This document shows, in pieces, positions 10,778 to 23,654 of a stretch of 64,000 nucleotides of DNA (positions are counted from its first letter, which is position 1; every line of letters begins with the position of its first letter). This stretch comes from Begonia masoniana. Its lineage: Eukaryota > Streptophyta > Magnoliopsida > Cucurbitales > Begoniaceae. The notes beneath the pieces are model-generated. The model made no database searches and was not told where the DNA came from. It saw only the letters and a list, made by a program, of their open reading frames with translations. The stretch spans positions 30,892,051 to 30,956,050 of the forward strand of contig CM039516.1 of assembly GCA_022432975.1 (NCBI GenBank), in the 5' to 3' direction. Both the position numbers and the translations under genes were made by a program.

Positions 10778-13700
10778 TTAAGCTCTAACATCTTGTTGTC
10801 TTTCCCATGTGGCTTCCTCCACATTATGATTGCGCCATAAAACTTTCACCAATGGGACTACCTTGTTGCACAACACCTTGAGTGAAGTATCCAATATCTG
10901 TATGGGCCTTTCTTCATATGTCAGCGTCAGCATGATATCAAAGTCCACATGGTCCACGATCTGGGTTGGATCTCATACATATTTTCTCAGCATCGAAACA
11001 TGAAAAACATTGTGAACCCCATCCATTGACGCTGGAAACTGTAGTCTGTAAGCCATGGTTCCTACATGCTTTAAGATGGGAAAAGGTCCAATGAACCATG
11101 GGTTAAGCTTTCCTTTCTTACCGAATCTCATTACGCCCTTGAAAGGTGACACTTTCAAGAATACTTCATCGCCCTCAGCGAACTCTAAGTTTCTTCTCCT
11201 ATGGTCCGAGTAACTCTTCTGTCGACTCTGAGCAATTTTTATTCATTGTCTGATAACAGCAATCACCTCGGAAATCTGCTGTAATAACTCAGAGCCGATA
11301 AGCTTGGCTTCTCCGACTTCATCCCAACACAATGGGGATCTACACTTCCTGCCGTAAAGAGCTTCATAAGAAGCCATGTCGATCGTAGTCTGGTAGCTAT
11401 TATTATAAGCGAATTCCACTAACGGCAAGTATCTACTCCAAGGAGCACGAAATTTCAGCACGCACGACCTTAACATATCCTCTAGTATTTGGACCGTTCT
11501 CTCAAATTGTCCGTCAGTCTATGGGTGAAAGGCTGTGCTGAAGTTTAGCTTGGTACCCAAGGAGTGTTGCAAGCTTTTCCAGAATCTCGAAGTGAATCTA
11601 GGGTCCCGGTCAGATACAATTGACACTGGCACCCCATGCAGCTTGATGATCTCGCTAATGTATAGTTCTGCATACTGATCCATGGAGAATGTCGTCTTCA
11701 CAGGTAGAAAATGGGCCGACTTCGTCAATCTGTCTACTATGACCCATATGCTATTATGGCCTTTTTCCGTCCTCGGTAGGCCAACAACGAAGTCCATAGT
11801 GATATTCTCCCACTTCCATTTGGGGATCGGAAGAGGCTGAAGCGTTCCACCTGGTCGTTGATGTTTAGCTTTGACTTGTTGACATATCATGCAAGACTCC
11901 ACATATTTGGCTACTTCATTCTTCATATTCGGCCACCAGAAGTGAAGTTTCAAGTCTTGATACATCTTTGTGCTTCCAGGATGCATAGAGAAAGAAGATG
12001 AGTGGGCTTCCGACAAGATGTTCTTTCGTAGCTCTTCGTCTCTCGGTACATACCACCTATCTTTGAACTTCAGAATTCTATCTCCCGAATAACTGAAATC
12101 GGAAGAAGCCATAGGTAACTTGCTAACTATATCAGCCATTTTCTTTGAACTGATCTTCTCGGCTTCCTTAATTTGGTCCAAGACGGTGGGCCGTAATGTC
12201 AAGTCCGCTAGCATGGTCGATAGCCCAAAAACTATCTCCATATCGAACTTCTGTATCTCTGTCCTCAAAGGCATTGATACTGCCAACATAGCCGGTTGCA
12301 TAGTAGCTGGCATCCTGCTCAATGCATCAGCTACCACATTAGCTTTACCCGGGTGGTATTTAATCTCAACATTGTAATCTTTCACAAATTCTAACCACCG
12401 TCTTTGTCTCATGTTAACTCTTTCTGGGTAAATATGTACTTCAGGCTTTTGTGATCCGAAAACACCTCACATGATCACCCGTACAAGTGGTGTCTCTATA
12501 CTTTCAGCGCAAATACAACTGCCGCTAACTCGAGGTCATGTGTAGGGTAGTTTTGTTCATGGTTCTTCAATTGTCTGGATGCGTATGCCACTACTTTCCT
12601 TTCTTTCATTAATACACATCCCAAGCCGACCTTGGACGCATCACAGTATACGCTGAATTTGCCGTCTTCAATTGGCAATACTAACAGAGGAGCAGTGGTT
12701 AATTTCTGCTTAAGTGTCTTAAAACTCACCTCACAAGCTTCAGACCACTTGAACTTGATGTCTTTCCTCGTTAAGCTGGTCATAGGCTTCGCTATCACAG
12801 AAAATCCCTTGATAAACTTTCTGTAATAACTAGTTAACCCAATAAAACTCCGTACCTCACTGGCATTTCTCGGTCTCGGCCATTCTTTCACTGCCAGAAT
12901 CTTGGCTGGATCCACGGACACTCCTTCTGCCGACACAAGGCCTAGGAAGTTAATCCTGCTCAACCAGAATTCATACTTCAACAACTTGGCGTACAATCGG
13001 TGTTGTTTCTGAGTCGATAGCACAATTGCCAAGTGTTCCTCGTGCTCGGCCTCACTTCTGGAGTAAACCAGGATGTCGTCAATGAAGACGATTACAAATT
13101 TATCCAAGAAATCTTGGAATATCTTGTTCATCAAGTCCATAAATGCTGTCGGGGCATTAGTCAACCCAAACGACATCACTAAAAACTCAAAGTGTCCGTA
13201 CCGGGTCCTGAAGGCGGTCTTTGGAATATCATCAGCCCTGACCTTCAACTGGTAATAATCGGAGCGCAAATCAATCTTTGAGAATACCCGAGCTCCTTGT
13301 AATTGGTCAAATAAATCGTCGATCCTCGGCAACGGGTACTTATTCTTGATGGTCAACTTGTTCATCTCCCGGTAATCAATGCACATACGTAGGGACCCAT
13401 CCTTCTTCTTAATGAACAAGACGGGAGCGCCCCACAGAGAGAAACTAGGGCGCACAAAGCCCTTGTCCACTAGTTCTTTCAGCTTAGTTTTCAACTCCCT
13501 CAGCTCTATTGGCGCTATACGATACGGATTCTTCCATACCGGTTCAACACCAGGATGTACTTCAATTTCGAATTCAATCTCGCGGTCTGGTGGCAATCCT
13601 GGCAGGTCGTCTAAGAAGACCTCTAGGAAGTTTCGAACCACCGAGATATCTTATAGTCCTGTCTCACCTTGCCTTTGAACATCTATTACGTGGGCGAGAA

Positions 13701-14343
13701 AACCGACACATCCTGACCTCATCAGCTGTTGAGCTTTCAAGGAGGATATAACAGGCATATTATGTTTCTTTGGTATTGCCCGATAGGAAAACTCTACCTC
13801 GTTCGGGCGCTTAAAAGACACGAGCCCGGACCTACAGTTAATGGTGACATGATGTTTAAACAGCCAGTCCATCCCCAGAATCACATCGTATCCTTTCATA
13901 CCGATGACGATAAGATTGGCATACAACTTCTAGTCTCCTACTAACACTATATCACCTCGTACAACCTGCTCGGAGTGCATAAACTCTCTAGACGGTAGCA
14001 TAATGTTGTAGGGCTGATCTGATGGCATACAACAAAACTTCTCTCTAATCACGAAGTTCATTGCCACAAACGACTGTGTGGCCCCCGTGTCCCACAAAGT
14101 ATAAGCAGGTGCATCACATATTGAAATTGTACCTGTAATTGCCGTGTGCTGGGTGTCATCATCTTCCTCTATCATAGCAAACACTCTTGGCACGGCACGA
14201 TTCGGCCTCATGTCAGGCACTGGACAATCCCAGACTTGGTGGCCCTCCTTGTCACATTGGAAGCATCGGCCAGTAAAGAGCCTACACTCCCCCATATTAT
14301 TTATCTGGCAACGTGGGCATACAGGAAGCTGAGGAGCTCCCAT
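10778..14343 (-). pseudogene. Tekay pol: protease, RT, RNase H, integrase, chromodomain
   Basis: On the minus strand the order is a zinc knuckle (CFQCDKEGHQVWDC), aspartic protease (LWDTGATQSFV), reverse transcriptase with catalytic FIDDILVYS (13641-12496), RNase H ([14 protein letters not shown] and [16 protein letters not shown]), then integrase. The integrase has an HHCC zinc region ([11 protein letters not shown]), a first Asp in MDFVVGLP, a second in SDRDPRF, and the end of the core in the next piece. The C-terminal GPFPILKHVG part and the chromodomain-like tail (LVKVLWRNHNVEEATWE) end at TAA 10780-10778. Breaks include stops near 13930 and 13651, a stop plus frame changes between about 12496 and 12412, and stops near 11519, 11243 and 10973. 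Domain order and the tail place it in the Tekay/Del chromovirus clade. Confidence 0.92.
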
Positions 14344-14493
14344 AGGTCTTTTTTCCTTGTCCTGATAAACGGCAATCTCATTAGGTCTCTTGACACCTCT
14401 GTTCTACTGTCGTTGTAGTTGCTCAACTTGACCCCTTTGTTGTTGCTGTTGAGGGACATCATGTAGGATTCTCTTTAATGTATCTCTATATCT

Positions 14494-15159
14494 CTAAGAC
14501 TTCGTCTCTAAGGCTTCCAACTGATAAGCCTTGGCCACTACCTTCGTATACTGGGCCTCGTCAAATCCCCCGTATGTAATCCCCCGTAAGAGGTCCAGCT
14601 TCAAACCCTGAATAAATTGGTGCACCTTGTTTTCATCAGTTGCCACCAAATGAGGTGCATAGCGGGATAGCGACTCAAACCTCTGAACATACTCGGCCAC
14701 TGATCCAAATTCCCGCAGTCGAGCAAATTCGATCATCTTTTCCTTCCTCACACTTCGATCGAAGTATTTCTCGTAGAAAATTCTTTTGAATCCTTCCCAG
14801 CTCAATGCCACGGTAGTTGACTGCACCGTGTCCAACCAAAATCCAGCATTTTTGGTGAGATAGAACGAGGCACATATCACTTTCATGTTCTCCTCCACTT
14901 CGGCATAGTTGAACATTTTCTCTATCGCCCGGATCCATTCCTCGGTGTGAGTAGGATCTGTTGATAATCCATCGAAAACAGGCGGCTGGAGTCGCCGGAA
15001 TCTCTCTCCACTAGAGTCACATGGAGCGTTTGCATGGTTATTATTCCCATTTTCAGCCATCATGCGCTCCATCATGCGAGACTGAATGTCGACCAGCTCG
15101 GTTAAGCGATCGATGGCCCTGGCACTATCACTTGCTTCATTCTGATGTCCTCTCACCAT
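14494..15159 (-). pseudogene. Tekay gag (retrotransposon capsid), truncated by stop
   Basis: The ATG at 15159 opens 221 codons containing the gypsy Gag capsid signature, with FRRLQPPVFDGLSTDPTHTE, EEWIRAIEKMFNYAEV and the FARLREFGSVAEYVQRFESL helix region. A stop ends it near 14494, but the same frame continues through the zinc knuckle at about 14270, so the original gag-pol was one long frame. The start lies about 150 bases after the primer-binding site, which fits a normal leader. Confidence 0.9.
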
Positions 15160-15307
15160 TTCTAAGAAAATCCAATACGAAATAACGAACTCGACTTAAT
15201 AAACAAAACGGGTACCGAAACTTAAACACTTACAGTTGGTGGAGCGATCTCACATGACAGGTTGTGCAATCAGACGGTTTACAAAATCGCTTTTAAAACC
15301 TGATTTT

Positions 15308-15319
15308 GCTCTGATACCA
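15308..15319 (-). other. Primer-binding site (initiator Met-tRNA type)
   Basis: On the minus strand TGGTATCAGAGC, the usual complement of the plant initiator methionine tRNA 3' end, begins four bases after the 5' LTR end (CACA at 15324). Confidence 0.9.
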
Positions 15320-15673
15320 TAACTGTGATGGCCCCCCCAACCCGATCGAGGCCCGAGGAGCCATCACTCCGGGACATTCAAAACGGGAATTTATTTATTT
15401 TTTGATAAACAGAACAGACTGAACTTTTTTTTTTAAAACAAACTAACCCTTAAAACTTTACAAAGAGAGAAAACCTTCTCTGGATTTAAAAGAAAAACGG
15501 GAAAACTGTTAAACCGAACTGCATAATGAATTACAGATGAAAATCAGAATACTTAGAACACTTAAATGAAAGACTGGATGGACAACGGGCATGCAGAGGG
15601 AACGTGATAAAATACATGCAGTGAAAGTAAATGAGGAATATAAACTGAAAGGCATACTGGGAGAAAGCTACAG

Positions 15674-16056
15674 TGTGATGACCCGGGTGTGTAAGTATGT
15701 GTACGATGGCTGCACGAACCGGAACCGGAACCCGGATGGCGGTACATCCGCGCGGACGAACCGGAAGGTGACGGGTCGTAAAAAGAGGGTCGTCACAATC
15801 CCACATCGCTTGTGGAAGTATGTGGAAATGAAACATATGTAAAGAGACCCTCCAAATATAGTAAGACGCGTTTTGGAGCACAATTGGCAACGGATCTCAT
15901 AAGAACTTCGAAGTTAAAAGTGCTTCGGCGAGAGCAATTCCAGGTTGGGTGACCTTCCGGGAAGTTCACGCCAAACAAAGCCGTGAGGGGAGGATATTAG
16001 GTTACGGCCCAATCCCTAGAGCGGACAATATCTTACTGAGAAATGGGGTCGTTACA
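15674..16056 (+). repeat. Cassandra 5' LTR
   Basis: This is a 383-bp terminal repeat from TGTGATGACCC to GTCGTTACA, followed after two bases by TGGTATCAGAGCC. It differs from LTR 2 by scattered substitutions and a short GGAACC repeat difference near 15720. Confidence 0.92.
15878..15972 (+). ncRNA. 5S rRNA-like domain in Cassandra LTR 1
   Basis: The stretch from GCACAATTGGCAACGGATCT through GAAGTTCACGCC lines up with the second and later parts of plant 5S rRNA. The A-box region is AAGTTAAAAGTGCTTCGGCG at 15911-15930 and the C-box region is GGTTGGGTGACC at 15943-15954. These are the RNA polymerase III internal control regions. It is part of the mobile element, not a genuine 5S gene. Confidence 0.88.
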
Positions 16057-16127
16057 AATGGTATCAGAGCCTGTACGCAACCGGAAATGTGGCCAACGAG
16101 GACGTTGGGCCCCTGAGGGAGGGTGAT

Positions 16128-16504
16128 TGTGATGACCCGGATGTGTAAGTATGTGTACGATGGCTGCACGAACCGGAACCCGGATGACAGTACGTCTGCG
16201 CGGGCGAACCAGAAGGTGACGGGTCGTAAAAAGGGGGTCGTCACAATCCCACATCGCTTGGGAAAGTATGTGAAAATGAAACATATGTAAATAGACCCTC
16301 CCAATATAGTAAGACGCGTTTTGGAGCACAATTGGCAACGAATCCCATAAGAACTCCGAAGTTAAAAGTGCTTCGGCGAGAGCAATTCCAGGTTGGGTGA
16401 CCTTCCGGGAAGTTCTCGCCAAACAAAACCGTGAGGGGAGAATATTTGGTTACGGCCCAATCTCCAGAGCGGACAATATCATACTAAGAAATGGGATCGT
16501 TACA
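16128..16504 (+). repeat. Cassandra 3' LTR
   Basis: This is a 377-bp repeat from TGTGATGACCC to ATCGTTACA. The preceding GAGGGAGGGTGATTG supplies the polypurine tract. Confidence 0.92.
16326..16420 (+). ncRNA. 5S rRNA-like domain in Cassandra LTR 2
   Basis: This is the second copy of the 5S-like domain. It keeps CCCATAAGAACTCCGAAGTT, AGTGCTTCGGCGAGAG and GGTTGGGTGACC, and is slightly closer to real 5S than the LTR 1 copy (for example CCCAT and ACTCCG). Confidence 0.88.
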
Positions 16505-18551
16505 GACAGAATCGGGTGATATAGGGCGGAAGATGTAAGTAAAACGGGGCGGAAGAAGTAGGCAGATGACGTCAAGCGGGAGATGTGGGTGGATGACGTC
16601 AGGCGGAAGATGTAAATAAAACGGGGCGGAAGAAGTAGGCAGATGACGTTAGGCGGAAGATGTGGGTGGATGACGTCAGGCGGAAGATGTAGCCAAACTG
16701 GGCAGAAGATGAACTATTCACCGGTAGAAGTGAACTACAGACAGAAATGAACTGTTCACCGGTGGAAGTGAACTACAGACAGAAATGAACTGTTCACCGG
16801 TGGAAGTGATTTTAAAAGCAGCGGTAGATGTGATTTTAAAAGGGTTGCGGTGGATGTGATTTTTAAAGGGCAGCGGTGGATGTGATTTCTAAAAGGCAGC
16901 GGTGGATGTGATTTTTAAAGGGCAGCAGTAGATGTGATTTCTAAAGGGCAGTGGTGGATGTGATTGGAAGATGTAGTTTTAAAGACAGAATTGGCAACAT
17001 TTAACAGGAAGACATATAAACAGAGAACATAAAACAGAAGGCATAAAAAGTTTCAGACCTTCAAAACCCGATTCAAAGCAAGGTTGTAAAACATACTTTA
17101 CAAATGACAGAGGTTCAAGAAAACAAACTGCATTGATAGCTCGAAAATTTGAAACCATCCATGCACAACCTAAAAGAGATAACTCAAGCAGTTCCAGAAT
17201 GTTTTCAAAACATAGATACAACTGTCAAACAGAGGTTTTAAATACATCAACAGAAAGTCTGTACATCGTTTTAAAATCCCAAAGGCTGTACAGAACTTGA
17301 CATAACTTTAGAAAAATACATTCTCACTGGAAATATATTTGTCTGACTGCAGCAACTCATCATCTTGAAGCACAATGTCCTCTTCTGGAGGATCCATACC
17401 TACAACAGGGAGTTCAACTATGAGCCTAGAGCTCAGTAAGAACATACAATGCAAAGTGATGCATGTGCTATGTATGAACATTTTTAAATACATGAACATT
17501 ACATTATATTTCACTGAACAGGAAGGTATAAGTGGGAGGAAGAGCTGGCGCAACAGGAGTACATGCCATAACAGGACATAACAGGAGTACATGACAGGAT
17601 GTCAGTCCTCGTCCACACTTAACCATACATTTCATTACAGGTTTTATCTTACTTAACTTCAAACCGTGTGCAGAAAACATTTTCATGACTTTCAGAGAAA
17701 ACGTGTATGCATGAACATTCATAGTCAGGCGACAAAATAATAAGCAGGATATAAAACAGAACACACTTAATCTAAAACATAACCTATAGTTTAACTACCC
17801 AACAGAAATCCCGACAACATAAAACCTAGTAACTCCGTATTGTAGGGCCTTAAGGGCCAAACCTATACGTATGAATTTACCTGTTACTGTAGAGTTGCAA
17901 GTCTTGAACGTCTCGGTTATGCACGGACCTAAAACATGCACGTAAAGAAATAAACAGAGCTTCAAATGCTAACTAACAACTTAGTAGAATATGCAGCAAA
18001 CTTTATTCAAACATTTAGAAAACAAACCAATGTTTTTTCATACAAAAACAGTGAGTTTTCTCCAAAATACCTTAACCCTGAACTTCCTCAAAACTCACAT
18101 CTTAACTTGTCCAAACTCGTTAACTAGGTTAGATGATTACCTTTGTTGAAGGAAACAGAAGAAATAGGTGAAACAAGGTTTTTGGAAGTTTGTCTCAATC
18201 GCCTGAAAAAGAGAACAGAGAGGATGATGAAAATGAAGGTTTACGTAGAAGAGAAGAGAAGAGGAGACAATAGGTAGGTTTCTCAGCAAGTTATGGACAT
18301 TTGGCAACCATCCATTGGCACCCTCCCACCTACCTTAATTCCTTCCCAATTTACCCCTCCATGCATTTCTAACTATTGGGTTTTTAACTAAATTACTATT
18401 TAGTTCGTCGAATCGGTTTTACGAATCACTCTCATTCAATTGAACACGTCGACAATTTCATTAAAAATAGTCATTGCATTAACATCAGAGTAACTCCGCT
18501 TAATTATTCAGAGAATAATTACATAGGTAAAATGCCGAGTGTTACACTATA

Positions 18552-20214
18552 AGTGTAAATCAAATGTTTTTGGGGATGTGATGTTAACTCAAAACCATTT
18601 TATGAAGATCAAGTACTTTCGGATAAAAGGAGAGGAAAAGAGTTGTTATTGTTTGTAATGAAAATTCTTGATGATTGCTTAGATGTGATGACAAATCTTT
18701 TTCAACCTTAAGAAGATGATGTACGAAATAGACCAACTAACCTTTATTCTACTTATTTTTTAGAAAATGAACAAGCTGAACTTGGAGGCAACATAAATCC
18801 ATTACATGAAGATGCGGTCAAGAGGGCAAATAATCTGGTTGCTTGGAAGATTGAGCCCAAATTTTTTAAGACCTGAGTGAAATTATATCTTTTTTGAAAT
18901 TCCGACCCATGAATAATATTTAGAAAATCTGACATTTCTAATGACTTTCGAGAAAAATGCGGTCTCATAAATATTGAAGTTGACATCTTAATTTCAAAAA
19001 TTGGGTGCAACAGAAAAATTGGAGCTTATTTATTAAGCCAAAACGGGATGGGTCAGAGAGGTTCAATTGAGCAAGACATGCACATTTTTTATTTTTGTTC
19101 AATTTATGTCATTAATTGTATTTTTCTTGTATTTTCAAATGGATCACTATCGCTAGACAGGGCCGAGGACCCTAGCCAATAACATAAAAAATTCCTTATG
19201 TTAATCAATAAGTTTTGACTCTATCAACATCGACCGATAGAGTTCAAACTCTTGATCAAATGCTCTGTAAATAAATAGAAGCTGTTAAAAACCTGTGAAG
19301 ATTAATCTAAGTAAACTGTTTTTTAAATACAGTGTGTAGAGAGAGTGGGTAAATAATGGAAATGGACAAGTGTTGAAGAACTAGATTACCTTATCAGTAC
19401 TTAATTGGATAAAACTACTTTTACACTCCACACATATTCATTTATATGTTATTTATTGACTACTTTAAGTAATATATTGTTTATATTATAAATAAAAATA
19501 TAAATTTACGTTAGCAAATTTAAGTCAACTTAGAAGCATGTGTAGTGGAATCGGCAAGCAGCTCAAGTCGATGAACACGTCACTACTTGTTTGACTTGAA
19601 TTGCCTCTTTAATGATTAAGTAGGGCCTATAGTTACAACGTATTCTCAAGCTTTTGTCGTGTTTCTTTTACTGATTAATCAAAAGTTACATAGAAATCAC
19701 CTGTTTTGCTTCCCCTTTTTGCAACATTACCTCTTCTTTTCGAGAATGCAGGCTTGGAAGAACATTGCCTAGCTGTGCTGTCTCTGATTGAAGAACCTCT
19801 GCGCAGAAAGAGGTTGGACAGTTGTTAATAAGATTGATCTGTCGCGGTGAAAGACAACAAACATTATGTTTTCTTTTTTTGGTTCATGATTTTGACAAAT
19901 CCAAATAGTTTTATTTCTTTAGTTTTCTCGAGTGATTCGATTTATTATACTTTCATATCATGGGGATTTAATTGTTCCACATTATTTTATTTGGACTTTT
20001 ATTATTACAATATCAGAAGTCTTTATTGGATTTTCTTTTGTATTAGTTTGACTTGTCTCTTCTTTTTAATTATTGATTCTTTAAATCTTTTACTACAAGC
20101 CAATTAATTCTACTAAGGGTCAAACGGTTCGATTCTTTCAATTCTCGAATCGTGTTCTGTTTCCATTGTAATATGCTTCTGGTCATGACATGTTAGCTCA
20201 AAGAAGGTGCAAGG
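18552..20214. other. AT-rich spacer, no supported gene
   Basis: The first part (18552-18720) continues the sequence interrupted at 8264. The rest is AT-rich with many stops. An open minus-strand stretch at 18753-19010 and a plus-strand one at 19847-20107 resemble no family I know and look like chance frames. Confidence 0.4.
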
Positions 20215-20219
20215 ACATG

Positions 20220-22515
20220 TGATGAGAGCCATGAGTATTAAAAACTTGAGACCCTTCAACAATACAGAATTAAAGACTTAAAATTGTCTTTGAATCAAGT
20301 ATGAAAAACTTAACCACAATCGAACTTTGTCGACAGAACCAGACAGAACCAAAGTTATTGAGCAAGAAACTTGACCATAACTAAACTTGTGGTTAGAACT
20401 ATACATATCAAATTAATATTTCCAATTTTAACTTGAAGAATATTTAGTTCTTCACAAATAGCCAAATAGAAAATTCCCACAAACTAAAAAAATATTTCAT
20501 ATATTGATAATTTTAAAATTAGTACAAACTTGATATTTAAAGGTGATACAACCAAACCCTAAAAGAAATAATAAATAACCCAAAATAACCTTAAAAATAT
20601 ATTAAATATCAATAAGTACATAAATATAAAATATAGAAAGTCTAAAATGTAAAAAAAAAAAAGTGAATTTTGAAATTTTTGGTCGCAGTCGATTGCACTG
20701 TGTGCCCACCTAGCACGCCTGTCATGCCTCCTCGTGCCTCCAGCGCTCCTAATGCCTTGTTATGTGCACTACTTTAATTTTTCACTTAGTTAGCTTACAA
20801 GATGCACTCCAAACATCTTTTTGGCTTCTACTTATAATTTGTGACTTAAAACTTCTTTTACACTTTCAAAGACATCATTTTCTTTAATGAATTTTTATCC
20901 ATGCTTAGAAAATATTTGATTGAAGTTTTAATTTTTTGTCTTACTTGTTTCGTATTATTTCATCTTCCTTTGAAGAGATTCGTCCTCGAATCTACTAGAA
21001 GATACACAAAGAAATTCGCACTAGAAAAATGATTAAGATTGTTAGAAAAAATTAAATATTTATAAATAGTAACAAGTGTTTGCTCCCTTGTCAACATGAA
21101 CTTATTTTTCTTACTTTTTTCATCAATTTCTTTCACTTTTTCTACCTTATCTTTGTACTATTTTGGCTTATGGTTCAACAATACTTTTTCTTCTTGAATG
21201 TCATGGATTTATTGGACAATTTTCTCCATCGACAATTATCTTCCTCTTGTTGAAATTTCATCATACAAATTGGATCCTATTGAAGAAAACTAACCTCCTC
21301 TTTTATGTGTTATTCAGTTGGTGGCTCTTTTTTCGTAAAGTTCTTTGCACTCTTGAAAAATTATTTATCCTTTCAAAAATTCAATTTTTAGAGAAAAATA
21401 ATATTTTCTTTCTCATGTCTTTCGGTCTCTTGTTTTACCTCTTGTTCCTTCAACTCTTGTGCCTCTTGCGCCTTCTTTTATTTCGATCTTTCTCATTGAA
21501 GTTTTTATCTCCGGGATTTCCTTTCGTCAGTAGTATTCCTCCTTGAACTCTTTTTCGCTTATGTATTGTATATGAGAGATTCTCTTGAAACTAAGCATGG
21601 TGTAAAGAAGAAGAAGAAAAAAAATTGGCTTTGCAAGAAAGATTGAAGTTCCTTCTTGCCTTTTATTTATTTTTTAACTAATTTGCCTTTTATAAGAAAG
21701 ATACAAACTCTTTATTCAATTAAAAAAAAAAAAAGAAAATAATAGAGATAGAAACTTGACTAGGAGCTAAAACTCTGAAACCAAATGAAGAGAATTATGG
21801 GTATTAAAAACCCAAGACCATTCAACAATGCAGAATTAAAGACTTAGGTTCGTATTTGAATCAAGGATGAGGAACTTGACTTCAATCAAATTTTGCTGAC
21901 AGAACTAAAATTATCAAGCAAGGAGCTTGACTCTAACCGAACTTGTAGTTAGAACCAAAGTTATCAAATTGATTTTTCAAGTTTTAACTTGAAGAAGATC
22001 TAGTTTTTCACAAAGAACCATAGAGAGAATTTTCACAAACTCAAAAAATATTTCAAATATTGATTGTTTTAAAATTAGTATAAATTTAGTGTTTAAATAT
22101 GATACAAGCAAACCCTAAAAGGAATAGTAAATAGCCCAAAATATTCTTAAAGGTAAATCCTAATAAGTGTAGAAATATAAAATATAGAAACTCTAAAACG
22201 TCAAAAGTTTAAAAAAATGAATTTTAGAAATTTTGGACTTAGGCAACTAGGCGGCACACCGTCTGCCCCATGCACACTTGCTTGCCTGCACAGTGCACCG
22301 CCTTGTGCCTCTGCTCTCCCAACGCCTTGTTGCATGCACTACTTCATGTTTTTTCCTTAGCTTACAAAATTTACTCTAAACATCTTTTTTATTTTTATTT
22401 GTAATTTAACTTAAAAACTCTTCTTTTACACTTTTAAAGGTATCACCTTCCTTTGATGAATATTTACTAATGCTTAGAAAATCTTTAATTGAACATTTAA
22501 TTTTTTGTCTTCCTA
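20220..22515 (-). mobile_element. Internally deleted LTR retrotransposon
   Basis: Two related flanks of about 730 bp (20220-20945 and 21786-22515) both start TGATGAGAG or TGAAGAGAA on the plus strand and end near TTTTTTGTCTT. The right one is preceded by CTCTGAAACCAAA (21773-21785), which on the minus strand reads TTTGGTTTCAGAG, a decayed initiator-tRNA primer-binding site. This makes the right flank the 5' LTR. Between the flanks only about 840 bases remain. The left LTR is followed by AGATTCGTCCTCGAATC, which on the minus strand resembles the end of gypsy pol. ACATG occurs at 20215-20219 and 22516-22520 and is a possible target duplication. The LTRs are quite diverged, so the element is old. 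Confidence 0.6.
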
Positions 22516-22520
22516 ACATG

Positions 22521-23649
22521 TTTCACTTAGTTTAGCCACAAAATTAAAGAGTTACCATTATTTATCAAGGCCTAATCCCCGTGCCAATTAAATCCTGACT
22601 TAGTGTGAGAATAGTCATATTTGTGACCTCTCATAATACTATACCATTGAATCGCATTAATCCTAGTATTTCAAAGTGAGATTACAATATTAATACTATC
22701 TAACAATGATAATTTATTAATTACAAGTGTCAATTTTTCTTTCACATTCAATTTATTTTATTTATGTGCCACGAATATAAAACAAACTATTCAATATCAT
22801 TCAACAAGTTTATATACTAATGCAACCTAAGAAAGTGTCTACTTCAAATTTATTTAAATTATTTATTTATAAAGCAGATTACACTAATTTACAATATTTT
22901 CGGTGAAAGTGTAACCTCAGGATCCCGATAAATGCTATTTTATGCTTTTATAAAGCCTAATAAGTAATCTTTACGCTAAAAATTTACCAAAATATGTCCG
23001 AATCTCATGAGTAAAAAATAAAACCCATTTCTAATGTGCTTTGGTGAACTTGAATCCAAACACCCACCACCATCACATACCTATAGCAATGGATATTATA
23101 CATTTAATATAATATGAATGATAATCATATATACTTGTTAATGATAATATATAACCATACACCCATACATGTAGTCTTTCACATATGTTGTTATATTTAT
23201 GGGGCTTTTACGGCCAACCATAACAACCACCGTCATTTTCCTCGTGGAGTTTTAGTGAGTCACATCCTACGGAGGACATATAATTTACATCCTTTATCTA
23301 AAATCCAGATTAAATGTCAAGAAATGAGGTACGATGTAAACCAAATTATGTACCCTCCATCCAACATACAATGATGTCTATTATGCACATCACCCACTAT
23401 GCTAACTAATGCATTTATATCAATGCATGTAACGTCACTGATGCCAACACCACACAAACGTGATAAATGATTGTACAGTGTAACCAACCAAACTTTTATT
23501 TGTTAATTCATTTTTTGTTTTAAAATATTTTTAAAACACTTCATTTAGATAAGCGGTATTGCGCCTTCGCTATTGTGCCTTAGCTCAACCAACTAGGGCT
23601 ATTGTGCCTGAGCTTGGCTAACTAGCGCTACTACGCTTTTGTAAAAGTG
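22521..23649. other. AT-rich spacer with short GC-rich direct repeats
   Basis: No gene is seen. Near 23555-23640 a word GCTATTGTGCCT...AGCT...AACTAG recurs about two and a half times at roughly 29-bp spacing, directly beside the copia target site CTACT. Confidence 0.4.
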
Positions 23650-23654
23650 CTACT

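Larger units (their letters stand above)
15674..16504 (+). mobile_element. Cassandra-type TRIM with 5S rRNA-like LTRs
   Basis: This is a miniature non-autonomous retrotransposon. LTR 1 spans 15674-16056 (383 bp) and LTR 2 spans 16128-16504 (377 bp); both start TGTGATGACCC and end CGTTACA. Between them lie only 71 bases: a primer-binding site (TGGTATCAGAGCC, 16059-16071) and a polypurine tract (GAGGGAGGGTG, 16115-16125). Each LTR carries a domain closely resembling plant 5S rRNA with its internal A box and C box, the hallmark of Cassandra. There is no protein-coding capacity. Flanking bases TACAG and GACAG match at four of five positions, an imperfect duplication. It is inserted in the 5' LTR of the Tekay element, in the opposite orientation. 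Confidence 0.93.
8270..18546 (-). mobile_element. Complete Ty3/gypsy Tekay (Del) element, coding-dead
   Basis: This full-length chromovirus on the minus strand is bounded by the 5-bp duplication CTATA (8265-8269 and 18547-18551). Its parts, in minus-strand order, are the 5' LTR 18546-15324, the primer-binding site 15319-15308, gag, protease, RT, RNase H, integrase and chromodomain (15159-10778), the polypurine tract 10730-10718, and the 3' LTR 10717-8270. Both LTRs start TGTAACA/TGTAAC and end TCACA on the coding strand. The 5' LTR is longer because it holds a Cassandra TRIM. Stops and frameshifts disable gag-pol. Confidence 0.95.
15324..18546 (-). repeat. 5' LTR of Tekay element, interrupted by Cassandra TRIM
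   Basis: On the plus strand it runs from TGTGATGG to TGTTACA at 18540-18546. It aligns along its whole length with the 3' LTR apart from the 831-bp insertion at 15674-16504 and small indels, including a deletion of about 34 bases near 17354 that removes the micro-ORF stop. It shares the TGACGTCA sites (16565-16682), of which one is mutated to TGACGTTA, and the same minisatellites. Confidence 0.93.

Noticed and set aside
15878..16420. Two genuine 5S rRNA genes
   Set aside because: Both copies sit within matched LTRs of a TRIM, lack the 5' part of 5S and carry several changes, so they are the Cassandra domain.
21163..21546. 127-codon Leu/Phe-rich plus-strand frame resembling membrane protein
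   Set aside because: It lies inside the deleted LTR element; its hydrophobicity comes from T-rich sequence opposite a Lys-rich minus strand.
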